A DNA stretch of 64,000 nucleotides from Sphingomonadales bacterium. GTDB lineage: Bacteria > Pseudomonadota > Alphaproteobacteria > Sphingomonadales > Sphingomonadaceae. A program made the translations under genes and the position numbers. Location of the stretch: positions 868,001 to 932,000 of the forward strand of contig JAIXPC010000002.1 in assembly GCA_027486415.1 (NCBI GenBank). The letters run 5' to 3'. Below the pieces are notes generated by a model, which was not told where the DNA came from, made no database searches, and saw nothing but the letters and a program-made list of their open reading frames with translations. Shown one piece after another: positions 1-8,074 of this stretch; the stretch's first letter is position 1; each line of letters opens with the position of its first letter.

Positions 1-904
1 CGCGGCTGGGCAGTGCCCGGCCCATGATGCCGGCGAACCATGCATTGGCTGCCAACGCCGCATCGAGATTATAGCCTGTCGCGATGCCTGATTTTTCAAA
101 CAGATAGATCAATTCCTCGGTGCCGACATTGCCGGCGGCGCCGGGCGCGAACGGGCAGCCGCCTAGTCCGCCGAGCGCGCTGTCAAAGGTTCGGCAGCCG
201 GCCATGTAGCCGGCCCAGGCGTTGGCGGGGGCGAGGCCCCGCGTGTCGTGCAGGTGCAGGCGGATCGGGATGGGTGCGATGGCGTCGATTACGCGTGCCG
301 TCAGGTCGCCAACCTGCCCCGGAACGGCGACACCGATCGTGTCGGCCAGAGCGATTTCTTGGGCGCCAGCGTCGGCCATGCGCTTGGCAAGGTCCACGAT
401 CCGGTCGGCGGGGACGGGGCCTTCATAAGGGCAACCGAAGGCGGCGCTGATCGTCACCTGGGCGTAAAGCCCTGCGTTCTTTGCCATTTTCAGCATGGCC
501 GTGTTGGCCGTGATGCCGTCCGCGATGGTCTGGCCCTGGTTGACGACGCCAAATGTGTCGCTGGCCACCAGCACGCAGCCCGCCTCGTCAAGCGGCCGTG
601 CCGTGTCCAGGCTGGCGATGGCGCGGGCCACCCCGCGCTCGTTCAGGCAGAGGCCGATCATGCGAACGCCGGGAGCGGCGGGAAGCCCGGCAACGATGGT
701 TTCGGCGTCGGCCATCTGCGGCACGCGGCGCGGATTCACAAAGCTTGCAACTTCGATGCGGCGGGCACCAATGGCGATCAGATGGTCAACCAAAGCCAGC
801 TTGTTGGCACTGGAGACCAGCGTTTGTTCGTTCTGGAGGCCATCGCGGGGCGCGACCTCGACGATGGAGACCGGATCGGCGGCAATTGGGCTGGCGGCGG
901 ACAT
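1..904 (-). CDS. Hydroxymethylglutaryl-CoA lyase-like aldolase (partial, 3' end off window)
   Basis: This gene is missing from the ORF track because it has no stop inside the window. Translation from the ATG at 904 gives about 301 residues. The N-terminal motif EVAPRDGLQNE (about residues 15-25), HLHDTRG near residue 215 and GLGGCPFAPGAAGN near residue 240 are hallmarks of the HMG-CoA lyase TIM barrel, including its divalent-metal histidines and active-site cysteine loop. The family cleaves 3-hydroxy-3-methylglutaryl-CoA or related hydroxyacyl-CoAs to acetyl-CoA and a ketoacid. Only the last few residues should be missing. It diverges from the isochorismatase gene across a 64-bp gap that holds a TTGTATACAA palindrome. 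Family assignment is firm; the true substrate is inferred. Confidence 0.93.
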   Translation of the reverse strand, partial: MSAASPIAADPVSIVEVAPRDGLQNEQTLVSSANKLALVDHLIAIGARRIEVASFVNPRRVPQMADAETIVAGLPAAPGVRMIGLCLNERGVARAIASLDTARPLDEAGCVLVASDTFGVVNQGQTIADGITANTAMLKMAKNAGLYAQVTISAAFGCPYEGPVPADRIVDLAKRMADAGAQEIALADTIGVAVPGQVGDLTARVIDAIAPIPIRLHLHDTRGLAPANAWAGYMAGCRTFDSALGGLGGCPFAPGAAGNVGTEELIYLFEKSGIATGYNLDAALAANAWFAGIMGRALPSR

Positions 905-908
905 GGCG

Positions 909-921
909 TTTTGTATACAAA
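909..921. promoter_or_regulatory. Palindromic operator TTTGTATACAAA (copy 1), probable GntR/FCD site
   Basis: A perfect 12-bp palindrome lies 5 bp before the lyase start codon and about 48 bp before the isochorismatase ATG. The same 10-bp core occurs upstream of the GntR and TonB receptor genes. An AT-rich palindrome of this form suits a FadR/VanR-type GntR regulator dimer, and such a gene lies 0.65 kb away. Regulator-to-site pairing is inferred. Confidence 0.72.
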
Positions 922-968
922 GCCGTGATCGGCCTGTATAGAGCGCCGGGCAGGAGAAATCGTTCATT

Positions 969-1598
969 ATGACCGATGCAGACGCGGATTATGCGGCAGC
1001 GGGCTTTGGCCAGGGCCTGGTGCCTGGCCCGCGGCCGGCGCTGGTGATGATCGATTTCGCGCGCGCCTATTTCGATCCGGCTTCGCCTCTTTACGCGGGG
1101 GTTGAGCGTGCGCGCGACATGGCGACGCGGGTGCTGGCGGCTGCCCGGCGCTGTGCCGTGCCGGTGTTTCACACCCGGGTGGAGTATCAGCCCGGTGGCG
1201 CCGATGGCGGGGTGTTCTATCGCAAGATCGCAGCGCTGAAGGCGTTTGATGCCGGCAGTCCGCTTGGCGATTTCGAGCCGCCGCTGCTGCCCGAGGGTGG
1301 GGAGGTGGTGATCACCAAGCAGTATCCATCCGCCTTCTTCGGTACGGATCTGGCCGCTCGCCTGAAGGCAGGTGGCATCGACACGCTGGTGATCTGCGGC
1401 CTGTCCACATCGGGCTGCGTGCGGGCTTCGGCGGTGGACGCTATCTGCCACGGGTTCGTCCCCGTCATCGTGGCCGATGCCGTTGGCGACCGGTTGCCGG
1501 CGGTGCACGATGCCAATTTGTTCGATCTGGCCGCCAAGACCGCAGAGTTGCGGATGGCGGATGAGATTATCGTTTATTTCGAGGGGCTTGCGTCCTGA
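969..1598 (+). CDS. Isochorismatase-family cysteine hydrolase
   Basis: The 209-residue protein has the isochorismatase/N-carbamoylsarcosine-amidase fold. The catalytic triad is visible as D29 (VMIDF), K117 (ITKQYPSAFF) and C150 (STSGCVRA). Members hydrolyse amide bonds in N-carbamoylsarcosine, maleamate, nicotinamide and similar compounds; the length and the YPSAFFGT loop resemble the N-carbamoylsarcosine amidase/maleamate hydrolase branch. AGGAG lies about 12 bases before the ATG. It diverges from the lyase gene across the operator. Its 3' end overlaps the 3' end of the convergent GntR gene by 25 bp. The substrate cannot be read from the sequence. Confidence 0.93.
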   Translation: MTDADADYAAAGFGQGLVPGPRPALVMIDFARAYFDPASPLYAGVERARDMATRVLAAARRCAVPVFHTRVEYQPGGADGGVFYRKIAALKAFDAGSPLGDFEPPLLPEGGEVVITKQYPSAFFGTDLAARLKAGGIDTLVICGLSTSGCVRASAVDAICHGFVPVIVADAVGDRLPAVHDANLFDLAAKTAELRMADEIIVYFEGLAS

Positions 1599-2248
1599 AA
1601 CGCGTGCAGCGCGCGCCGGATATGCGCGGTCATTATCGCGCGTGCCCACTCTTCATCATGGGCAGCAAAGGCCTGGATCAGCTGTCCGTGCTCATGGGCT
1701 GACCGGGCCAGATCGGCCCGGTCATATCGGGTCGCCGTGCGCCGCACGATCGGCTGTTCCACGAGGCTGGCCAGCATGGCGACCAGCCGTGCGGAGGCCG
1801 ATGCATTCAGCACCAGATCGTGGAAGCGGCGATTTTCGCCGAGAAAGCGCGCAATGTCTGGCGTGGGCTGGGCGATGGCGGCTTCGATGGCGGCGTTGCA
1901 CTGGCGCAGGCTGTCCAGCTGGGCTGCGGTGATGCGCTGTGCCGCGCGGGCGGCGGCATGGCCTTCCAGCATGGCGCGCAGCGCAAACATCTCGGCAACG
2001 TCGTCAACGTCCCATTCGGCGACGACCAGCCGGCCGCCGGGCGTGCGGAAGGCGTAATGCTCTGCCTCCAGCCGGCGCAGCGCATCGCGGATCGGTGTGC
2101 GCGACACGCCAACGATATCGGCCAGCGCCTCTTCCCTGAGCGGCGTGCCGGGGCTGGCATCGCCGGCCAGGATCAGGCTGCGGATCTCGGCATAGGCGCG
2201 ATCGGCAGCCTTGCTGGCGGCGGCTTTCTTGGACGCAGAACCCGGCAT
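1574..2248 (-). CDS. GntR family transcriptional regulator, FCD (FadR-C) domain
   Basis: An N-terminal winged helix-turn-helix (YAEIRSLILAG, then SRTPIRDALRRLEAE) is followed by an all-helical FCD ligand domain. That domain has the metal-site pattern of the family (RFHDLVL, later EHGQLIQAF and TAHIRRA). The ORF track extends to 2479, but an AGG six bases before the second ATG of the pair at 2254/2248 supports the start at 2248, giving 224 residues, normal for FCD regulators. It is divergent from the TonB receptor and convergent with the isochorismatase gene. It probably senses a small carboxylate and represses the neighbouring genes through the TTGTATACAA sites. Confidence 0.94.
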   Translation of the reverse strand: MPGSASKKAAASKAADRAYAEIRSLILAGDASPGTPLREEALADIVGVSRTPIRDALRRLEAEHYAFRTPGGRLVVAEWDVDDVAEMFALRAMLEGHAAARAAQRITAAQLDSLRQCNAAIEAAIAQPTPDIARFLGENRRFHDLVLNASASARLVAMLASLVEQPIVRRTATRYDRADLARSAHEHGQLIQAFAAHDEEWARAIMTAHIRRALHAFQDASPSK

Positions 2249-2325
2249 GATCATCCTGTGACAAATTGATCGCGCCGCGGGGATTTGCAGCGAAACGGAC
2301 GAATGCCGGCTTGCCAGCATGGTGT

Positions 2326-2337
2326 TTTGTATACAAT
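2326..2337. promoter_or_regulatory. Palindromic operator TTGTATACAA (copy 2)
   Basis: This is the second copy of the 10-bp palindrome, in the divergent region between the GntR gene and the TonB receptor gene, about 43 bp before the receptor's upstream GTG codon. The matching core at 911-920 makes a specific operator more likely than chance. Its position would allow autoregulation of the GntR gene together with control of the receptor. Confidence 0.72.
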
Positions 2338-2403
2338 AAGGCCCGACATGGCGCCAGACAATTAGCGGGAGGAGCTGTTGTGGCGCAAGCGGGGAGCGAC
2401 CAG

Positions 2404-4992
2404 ATGAGCGAAATTCGCAACCAATTTCAGTCCTTTTCGGCGCTGCACTCGCTGCCGAATCTGCGGCGCGTGCGGACATCGGCTGCGCTGCTGGCGACCG
2501 TTTCGGGCCTGATGCTGGCCAATCCTGCCCTTTCGCAGCAAACGGCTGACACGGCTGCGGCCGACGATGGCGAGATCCTGGTCACTGCCCGGCGCAGCAG
2601 CGAGCGCCTGATTGACGTGCCCGCCACGGTTTCGGTGATCACAGCCGATACGCTGGCCGCAACCGGCACCTTCCGCGCCCAGGAAATGCTGCAGCTCACC
2701 CCCGGCGTGACGATCGTTTCGGGCACTGCCGAAGCCGGTGACACCCAGATCAACATCCGCGGCCTGAACGGTGCGCGCGATGCCGAGAGCAGCGTGGCGC
2801 TGGTGGTGGACGGCATCCTGAAGACCAACACCGCCCAGCTGAACCAGGTGCAGGGCACGTTGCGCCAGGTCGAAGTGCTGAAGGGGCCGCAGGGCGCGCT
2901 TTATGGCCGCAACGCGGCTGCCGGTGCCATCGTCATGTCCACCTTGAAGCCGACGGAGGTGCTGTCGGGTGCGGTGCGCGCCAATTATGGCGAATTGGGC
3001 ACGGCGCAGGCCTTTGCCCACGTCGCCGGCCCGATCAGCGACCGCATCGGTTTCGTGCTGTCGGCCAATTATCAGACCACCGATGGTTTCTGGCGCAACG
3101 AATTCCTGGGCAATGCCAAGGTGGTCGACGATCAGGAAAACTATGGTGTCGATGGCCGGGTGATCGCCAGGCTGGGCGATGCCACCACGCTTGATGTCAA
3201 GGCGCGCTATGCCAAGCTGTCGGGTGCCTCGATCAACTTCAACGCCAGTTTCCACCTGCCCAATTTCGCGGCGGTGAACCCGGCGTTTTACGAGAATGTC
3301 AACAATCGCCGGTTCCGTTATTACAGCAACATCCGCCCGACCAACGACCAGGAAACCTGGGAAACCTCCGCCCGGATCGAGCATGATTTCGGCACCGGCA
3401 AGCTGACTGGCTGGCTGCTCTACAGCAATGTCGACCAGTCGCTCACCGCCGATGGCACTTCGGCCGATTTCGCCCGCTACACCTTCCCGGGCGCGACCGC
3501 CGCCAGCCAGGCCGCGGCTGCGCGCTGCGCCGCCACCACGCTGCAGCTGGCCGGCTTTCCGCTGAACCCGCCGACGTTCATCGGCACCAGTTCCACCCCG
3601 TTCATCTTCAATCCGGCCAGCGGCTCCACCTATGGCGCCTACAGCCCGACCACCTGCGACGGCACCCAGCTGCAGACCCGCAGCCAGAAGGACATCTCGG
3701 GCGAAATCCGCTATGCCTCCACGCTGGATGGTCCGATCAACTGGTCGGTTGGCCTTTATTATCTGAACATCGATCGCGAAACCGGCGTCAGCCTGGGGGC
3801 CGATCTGGGCCAGGGCGTGTCGCGCCAGCTTTACAACGCGCCCGGATCGTCGAACCCGACCAGCCAGCTGTTCAACGATCGGTTCCGCACCGATGTCTAT
3901 GCCGCCTTCGGCTCGCTGGACTGGAAGCCGGTGGACGCGATGACGGTGGGCCTGGCCCTGCGTTACGACATCGAACGCCGCCGCGCCGACAATCTGGTGC
4001 CGTTCGTCACCGATCCCATCACCGGCGGCCCGATCAACCCCGGCCAGAACGGTGGCCCGATCCCGCCGGCGGAAAACACCTTCAAGCAGCTGCAGCCCAA
4101 GGTGACGCTGGCGTACAAGCTGGATGACGACAACAGCCTGTTTGCCAACTGGGGCGTGGGCTTCAAGGCCGGCGGCTTCAACAACCAGGGCTCGGCCGCC
4201 ATCGTCAACAACAACTTCAACAACGGTCGCGTGCCCGGCACCATCAACGCCGGGGTGACGATCAACGATCAATATCGCCTCGAACGCTCGTCGGCCTTTG
4301 AAGCCGGCATCAAGGGCAGCATCCTCGATGGCCGCGTCACCTATGATCTTGCCGGCTATTACACCCGCGTGCGCGACATGCAGTTCTTCGAATTCTTCGT
4401 CGGCGGCTTTGGCCTGCTGCGCGTCGTGTCGAACATCGACCGGGTCGACCTGTGGGGCGGCGAACTCAACCTGACGGCGAAGATCGTCGAAGGCTGGACG
4501 CTGTTTGGTTCGGGCAACATGACCGGCAGCCAGATCAAGGCCAACCGCAGCCGGCCCGACACGGTTGGCAACAAGAGCCCCTATACCGCCGATTACACGC
4601 TGAATCTGGGCACGCAGATCAGCGTGCCCATGAACGACGCGCTGAAGGCCAATTTCCGCGCCGATTACCGCCTCACTGGCCCGACCTGGTTCCACAGCGT
4701 GCAGGATCAGGAAAAGCCGACCCTGTTCAGCGGCCTGCTGCCGATTTCGGCGCTGGCGCTGCCCGGTTTCGTGGGCAACGCCCGATATGACGTGACGCAG
4801 CGCAAGGCGTTCGGCATCGTCAACCTGCGCGCCGGCATCGAAGGCCGCAACTGGCAGGTTTCGATCTTTGCCAACAACTTGCTGGACCAGAAGTGGCTGA
4901 ACGAGGTCATCCCCGCCATCGAATTTGGCGGATCGTTCATTTCGCCGGGTCAGCGCCGCGTGATTGGTGGGGAACTCAGCTTCAAGTTCTGA
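2404..4992 (+). CDS. TonB-dependent receptor
   Basis: This is an outer-membrane beta-barrel transporter energised by TonB-ExbBD. After a signal peptide (TSAALLATVSGLMLANPALSQQ) comes a TonB-box-like segment (EILVTARRSSERLIDVP) and a plug domain (VEVLKGPQGALYGRNAAAGAI). The barrel ends in ELSFKF with the usual terminal Phe. ATG 2404 has GGGGAG seven bases upstream and gives 862 residues; an in-frame GTG at 2380 behind GGGAGGAG is a credible alternative. The ORF-track start at 2266 overlaps the operator and is rejected. Co-location with the lyase, hydrolase and regulator suggests uptake of the substrate those enzymes degrade. Confidence 0.95.
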   Translation: MSEIRNQFQSFSALHSLPNLRRVRTSAALLATVSGLMLANPALSQQTADTAAADDGEILVTARRSSERLIDVPATVSVITADTLAATGTFRAQEMLQLTPGVTIVSGTAEAGDTQINIRGLNGARDAESSVALVVDGILKTNTAQLNQVQGTLRQVEVLKGPQGALYGRNAAAGAIVMSTLKPTEVLSGAVRANYGELGTAQAFAHVAGPISDRIGFVLSANYQTTDGFWRNEFLGNAKVVDDQENYGVDGRVIARLGDATTLDVKARYAKLSGASINFNASFHLPNFAAVNPAFYENVNNRRFRYYSNIRPTNDQETWETSARIEHDFGTGKLTGWLLYSNVDQSLTADGTSADFARYTFPGATAASQAAAARCAATTLQLAGFPLNPPTFIGTSSTPFIFNPASGSTYGAYSPTTCDGTQLQTRSQKDISGEIRYASTLDGPINWSVGLYYLNIDRETGVSLGADLGQGVSRQLYNAPGSSNPTSQLFNDRFRTDVYAAFGSLDWKPVDAMTVGLALRYDIERRRADNLVPFVTDPITGGPINPGQNGGPIPPAENTFKQLQPKVTLAYKLDDDNSLFANWGVGFKAGGFNNQGSAAIVNNNFNNGRVPGTINAGVTINDQYRLERSSAFEAGIKGSILDGRVTYDLAGYYTRVRDMQFFEFFVGGFGLLRVVSNIDRVDLWGGELNLTAKIVEGWTLFGSGNMTGSQIKANRSRPDTVGNKSPYTADYTLNLGTQISVPMNDALKANFRADYRLTGPTWFHSVQDQEKPTLFSGLLPISALALPGFVGNARYDVTQRKAFGIVNLRAGIEGRNWQVSIFANNLLDQKWLNEVIPAIEFGGSFISPGQRRVIGGELSFKF

Positions 4993-5052
4993 TACCGTCT
5001 GCTATCCGGTCGTCTCCCCCCGGGATGACCTGATCGGCGGGCACGCCCCGCC

Positions 5053-5101
5053 CGGCCCGTCGCTCCACCCCACCCAGGAGCGACGGGCCGTTCGCGTTTT
5101 T
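5053..5101 (+). terminator. Rho-independent terminator of the TonB receptor gene
   Basis: A perfect 14-bp stem (CGGCCCGTCGCTCC pairing with GGAGCGACGGGCCG) with a 10-nt loop is followed by TTCGCGTTTTT. It sits 60 bp after the receptor stop. Confidence 0.9.
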
Positions 5102-5119
5102 GGGGCAGGGTCTTGAAAA

Positions 5120-5722
5120 TCAGGCGAAATTGAAGCTGATCGAGATGCGATCGGCCTTGGCGGCGCTGGTCATCACTTCGTGGCGCAGCCAGCTTTCCCA
5201 CAGCAGCAGCGTGCCGGCGGCCGGTTCGACATGGACGAAATGGCGCTGTTCGGGCGGCGCATCGGGGTGGCGCGGCGGGGCGTGCATCAGCATCGGCAGC
5301 CGCGGGTCTTCAAAACGGATGGCACCGGCGCCGGCTGGCACCTCCACATAGAGCGTGCCGGAAATCGTGCTGTGCGGGTGGATGTGGCCGCTGTGGCCAC
5401 CGCCGGGTTTCAGGATGTTGATCCACAGGCTGTCGATGCGCGGCTTGCGGCCACCCATGTCGAGATGGGCCGCAGCGGCGAAGGCCTGGGCCTGGCGGAC
5501 AAGCCAGCGCGCCAGATCGGCAAAGGCCGGATCGCGCGCCGGCAGATCATTCAGCGAGGCATAGCTGGTGTAGCCGCGATAGGCGTGGTCGCGGCTCCAG
5601 CGGCGACCGGCGCCATCATCGGCGGCAATGGCGCGGCAGCTGTGCGCGAGATCGGCGAGCAGGCCGGCATCATCAAGCGCGGAGCGCCACAGGGGCGTGG
5701 GGAACAGCATCTGGATGGCCAT
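5120..5722 (-). CDS. Putative 2OG-Fe(II) oxygenase (TIGR02466-type)
   Basis: The 200-residue protein starts with the typical LFPTPLW segment and has a double-stranded beta-helix core. The core carries GHIHPHSTISGTLYVE (candidate iron ligands) and a late LRHEV ... RISISFNF block (third His and the 2-oxoglutarate Arg). This matches the uncharacterised 2OG-FeII oxygenase family found in many proteobacteria and phages. The reaction is unknown. It converges on the TonB receptor gene and diverges from the beta-helix protein gene. Confidence 0.85.
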   Translation of the reverse strand: MAIQMLFPTPLWRSALDDAGLLADLAHSCRAIAADDGAGRRWSRDHAYRGYTSYASLNDLPARDPAFADLARWLVRQAQAFAAAAHLDMGGRKPRIDSLWINILKPGGGHSGHIHPHSTISGTLYVEVPAGAGAIRFEDPRLPMLMHAPPRHPDAPPEQRHFVHVEPAAGTLLLWESWLRHEVMTSAAKADRISISFNFA

Positions 5723-5875
5723 GCTGGCGGCATGGCCGCTTGAGCCTTCCGGTGCAAGCCCCGGCGCGATTCCTCCGAAATGGCGGCGATTTGCACCGAT
5801 GCTGCGCTTTGCCCCGCAAGTCGGGCCGGCGGGCGGCCGTTATCCGCTGGAAACCAGCCACTGGAGACACGGGTG

Positions 5876-7039
5876 ATGACGGCAGGGACGGTGCGCGCGA
5901 TGATGGTGGCGGGGCTGGCCGTGCTGGCCAGTGCGGCCAGTGCACAGGCAATCATCACGCTGACACCGACCAGCAACCAGCGCAGCGTGCTGGGATCCCT
6001 GCGCCCCGGCGACACGCTGCGGATCAGCGGGAATTTCACCACGCCCTTCGTGATCCGCAACCGCGATTTCGGCAATGTGCGGGTGGATGCGCGCAGCGCG
6101 ACCTTCCAGGGCGGCATGGCGCTGGTGAATGTGCAGAACCTGTCCATCACCGGCGGCACCTATGGCCGATCCGATATCGATCTGGCGGCCTGGCACACGG
6201 TGCGCGTGGAATCGAGCAGCAACATCAGCCTGCGCGATGGCCTGTTCCTGGGCAATGGCGATCAGCGCGGATCGGGCCTGCAGGTGGTGCTTTCCAACCA
6301 GGTGACGGTGCGTGATTCCCGCTTCACCGGGCACGGCACCGGGCTGGGCGTCAGGACATCCACGAACGTGCTGGTGACGCGCAACAACATCATCGGCAGC
6401 ACCGGCGATGGCATCAACGTCATCGACAGCCAGCGCGTTGTCGTGTCCCACAACAGCTGTTCGGCCTTTGTGCCGGGGCCGGGCGCGCATCCGGACTGCA
6501 TCCAGCTGTGGAGCCTGGCCGGCCGTCCGCTGCAATCCGATATCGCCGTCATCAACAACAGCGCCATCGGCGACATGCAGGCGTTCGTGTCGTTCGATCC
6601 GCGCACCGGCAGTGGCAACCGCCTGATCTTTGCCGGCAATTATGCCGCCGTCACCTACACGCACGGGGTGAGCTGCACGCGCTGCAACGACAGCATCTTC
6701 ATCGACAATGTGCTGACCAACCTGCCCGGTGCGCGCTGGGGCGCGCCCAGTGTGCGGTTGACCGAAGGCACCGGCAATCTTGTCGCCAACAACCAGACAT
6801 TCGACGTCCGCCAGCTGGCGCTGCAACCGGGCTTTGTGCTGCCGGGGCCGGCGTGGTCAAACTTCGTGCCCAGCTTTGCCGGGCTGGTGGGCAGCCGCCT
6901 TGATCTCGTGCCGTGGGGGGCGGGCGGCGTCTCCCCGGCGGCGGTGCCGGAACCGGCCAACTGGCTGACGATGGGGCTGGGCTTTGCGATGATCGGGCGG
7001 ATGTTGCGGCGGCGCGGACCGCGGCGGGTGATGGCCTGA
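5876..7039 (+). CDS. Exported right-handed beta-helix protein with PEPxxWA-CTERM tail
   Basis: A signal peptide (MMVAGLAVLASAASAQA) precedes about 300 residues of short repeated strands rich in Asn, Val and Gly, such as NVLVTRNNIIGSTGDGINVIDS, typical of parallel beta-helix proteins that bind or cut polysaccharide. The C terminus VPEPANWLTMGLGFAMIGRMLRRR is a PEPxxWA-CTERM signal (Pro-Glu-Pro, hydrophobic helix, Arg cluster) used for exosortase-type sorting. GGAG nine bases upstream supports ATG 5876; the ORF-track start at 5780 would place the signal peptide internally. No catalytic residues were identified, so enzyme versus adhesin is open. Confidence 0.85.
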   Translation: MTAGTVRAMMVAGLAVLASAASAQAIITLTPTSNQRSVLGSLRPGDTLRISGNFTTPFVIRNRDFGNVRVDARSATFQGGMALVNVQNLSITGGTYGRSDIDLAAWHTVRVESSSNISLRDGLFLGNGDQRGSGLQVVLSNQVTVRDSRFTGHGTGLGVRTSTNVLVTRNNIIGSTGDGINVIDSQRVVVSHNSCSAFVPGPGAHPDCIQLWSLAGRPLQSDIAVINNSAIGDMQAFVSFDPRTGSGNRLIFAGNYAAVTYTHGVSCTRCNDSIFIDNVLTNLPGARWGAPSVRLTEGTGNLVANNQTFDVRQLALQPGFVLPGPAWSNFVPSFAGLVGSRLDLVPWGAGGVSPAAVPEPANWLTMGLGFAMIGRMLRRRGPRRVMA

Positions 7040-7540
7040 TCAGGGCGCGATCAGGCTGCGCTGCATCATGACGATATCCAGCGGGCGCCCGAATTTCTCT
7101 CCCACCTGCGACAGCAGGCCGACCCGTTCGAACCCGCATGAGGCGTGCAGCGCGACGGAGGCGGTGTTGCCGCTGTCGCCGATCACCGCGATCAGCTGGC
7201 GGAACCCGGCGCGTCGCGCTGCGCCCACCGCCGCCCCCAGCAGCGCCTGGCCGATGCCGGTGCGCTGGGCATCGGGGGCGACATAGACGCTGGTTTCGCC
7301 GCAATAACGATAGGCGGCACGATCGCGGAACTGGGTGACATAGGCATAGCCATCGACCTTGCCCATCGTCACGTGCACCAGCCACGGCCAGCCATGCGAT
7401 GTCACCCGCATCAGCCGCGTCGCCATTTCGGCCGGGCTGGGCGGATCAATCTCGAAACTCGCGGTGCCGGACAGGACGGCGGGCGCGTAGATGGCAGCAA
7501 GTGCAGACGCGTCTTCGGCGCGGGCCGGGCGGATGCTCAT
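7040..7540 (-). CDS. GNAT N-acetyltransferase (phosphinothricin-acetyltransferase-like)
   Basis: The 166-residue single GNAT domain begins IRPAREDASALAAIYAPAV and contains TASFEIDPPSPAEM and the acetyl-CoA loop region ETSVYVAPDAQRTGIGQALL. That pattern is typical of the PAT/MnaT group, which acetylates amino groups of phosphinothricin, methionine sulfone or related amino acids. It is the second gene of a two-gene operon: its ATG overlaps the ArsC-like stop by four bases (ATGA). Substrate not determinable. Confidence 0.92.
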   Translation of the reverse strand: MSIRPARAEDASALAAIYAPAVLSGTASFEIDPPSPAEMATRLMRVTSHGWPWLVHVTMGKVDGYAYVTQFRDRAAYRYCGETSVYVAPDAQRTGIGQALLGAAVGAARRAGFRQLIAVIGDSGNTASVALHASCGFERVGLLSQVGEKFGRPLDIVMMQRSLIAP

Positions 7541-7878
7541 ATGGTTTCCAGCGCCCGTTCGACGGGACGGGCAAGCACGGTGCCACCGGGGCCGATGACC
7601 ACGGGCCGGTTGATCAACACGGGATCGCTGGCCATGGCGGCAAGGATGGCCGCATCGTCGGCATCGGGCAATCCGCGCGCTTCCGCATCGGTGCCGCGGG
7701 TGCGAAGCAGGGCCTTGGCCCCGCCCACCGCTGCCGCCACCCGTGCCAGCGTGGCGGCATCCGGCGGCGTTTTCAGATACTCGATCACGGTCAGATCATG
7801 GCCGGCGTGCTGCAGCAGCGCCAGCGCATTTCGCGACGTGCCGCACTTGGGATTGTGCCAGATGGTGATGCTCGCCAT
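7537..7878 (-). CDS. ArsC-family (glutaredoxin-dependent arsenate reductase-like) protein
   Basis: The 113-residue thioredoxin-fold protein starts MASITIWHNPKCGTSRNAL, with the catalytic Cys12 of the HNxxCxxS motif. It continues with IEYLKTPPDAATLARV and ends with DPVLINRPVVI, the Arg-containing segment that binds the oxyanion. Length and motifs match the glutaredoxin-coupled ArsC family, which also includes YffB/Spx-like members. The ORF track over-extends it to 8145; the start at 7878 matches the family N terminus. There is no arsB or arsR nearby, so arsenate resistance is uncertain. Confidence 0.9.
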   Translation of the reverse strand: MASITIWHNPKCGTSRNALALLQHAGHDLTVIEYLKTPPDAATLARVAAAVGGAKALLRTRGTDAEARGLPDADDAAILAAMASDPVLINRPVVIGPGGTVLARPVERALETI

Positions 7879-8074
7879 GTCTGTGCGTTCCGCCGCAGTC
7901 GTTGGGCCGTCTTTGGCGACGACCTTGTTTTTTGGCAGTCTGGCATGGCCTTGCTGGCGAAGTCCAGTGGCAAGGCGGCGCGTCAGGAGGTGTTTGCCCT
8001 GCCACCCCCGACAGCTTGACCGGGCCTGCCGAACTGGCACGGGTGGGCGGCAACCGATTTGGGGAGAGATGCAC

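Noticed and set aside
248-928. 226-residue plus-strand ORF at the left edge
   Set aside because: Antisense to the HMG-CoA-lyase-like gene, which has full family motifs but was missed by the ORF track for lack of an in-window stop.
2362-4695. 777-residue minus-strand ORF antisense to the TonB receptor
   Set aside because: Shadow ORF from GC-rich third positions; composition is His/Gln/Arg-rich with no domain, and the plus-strand frame has clear plug and barrel motifs.
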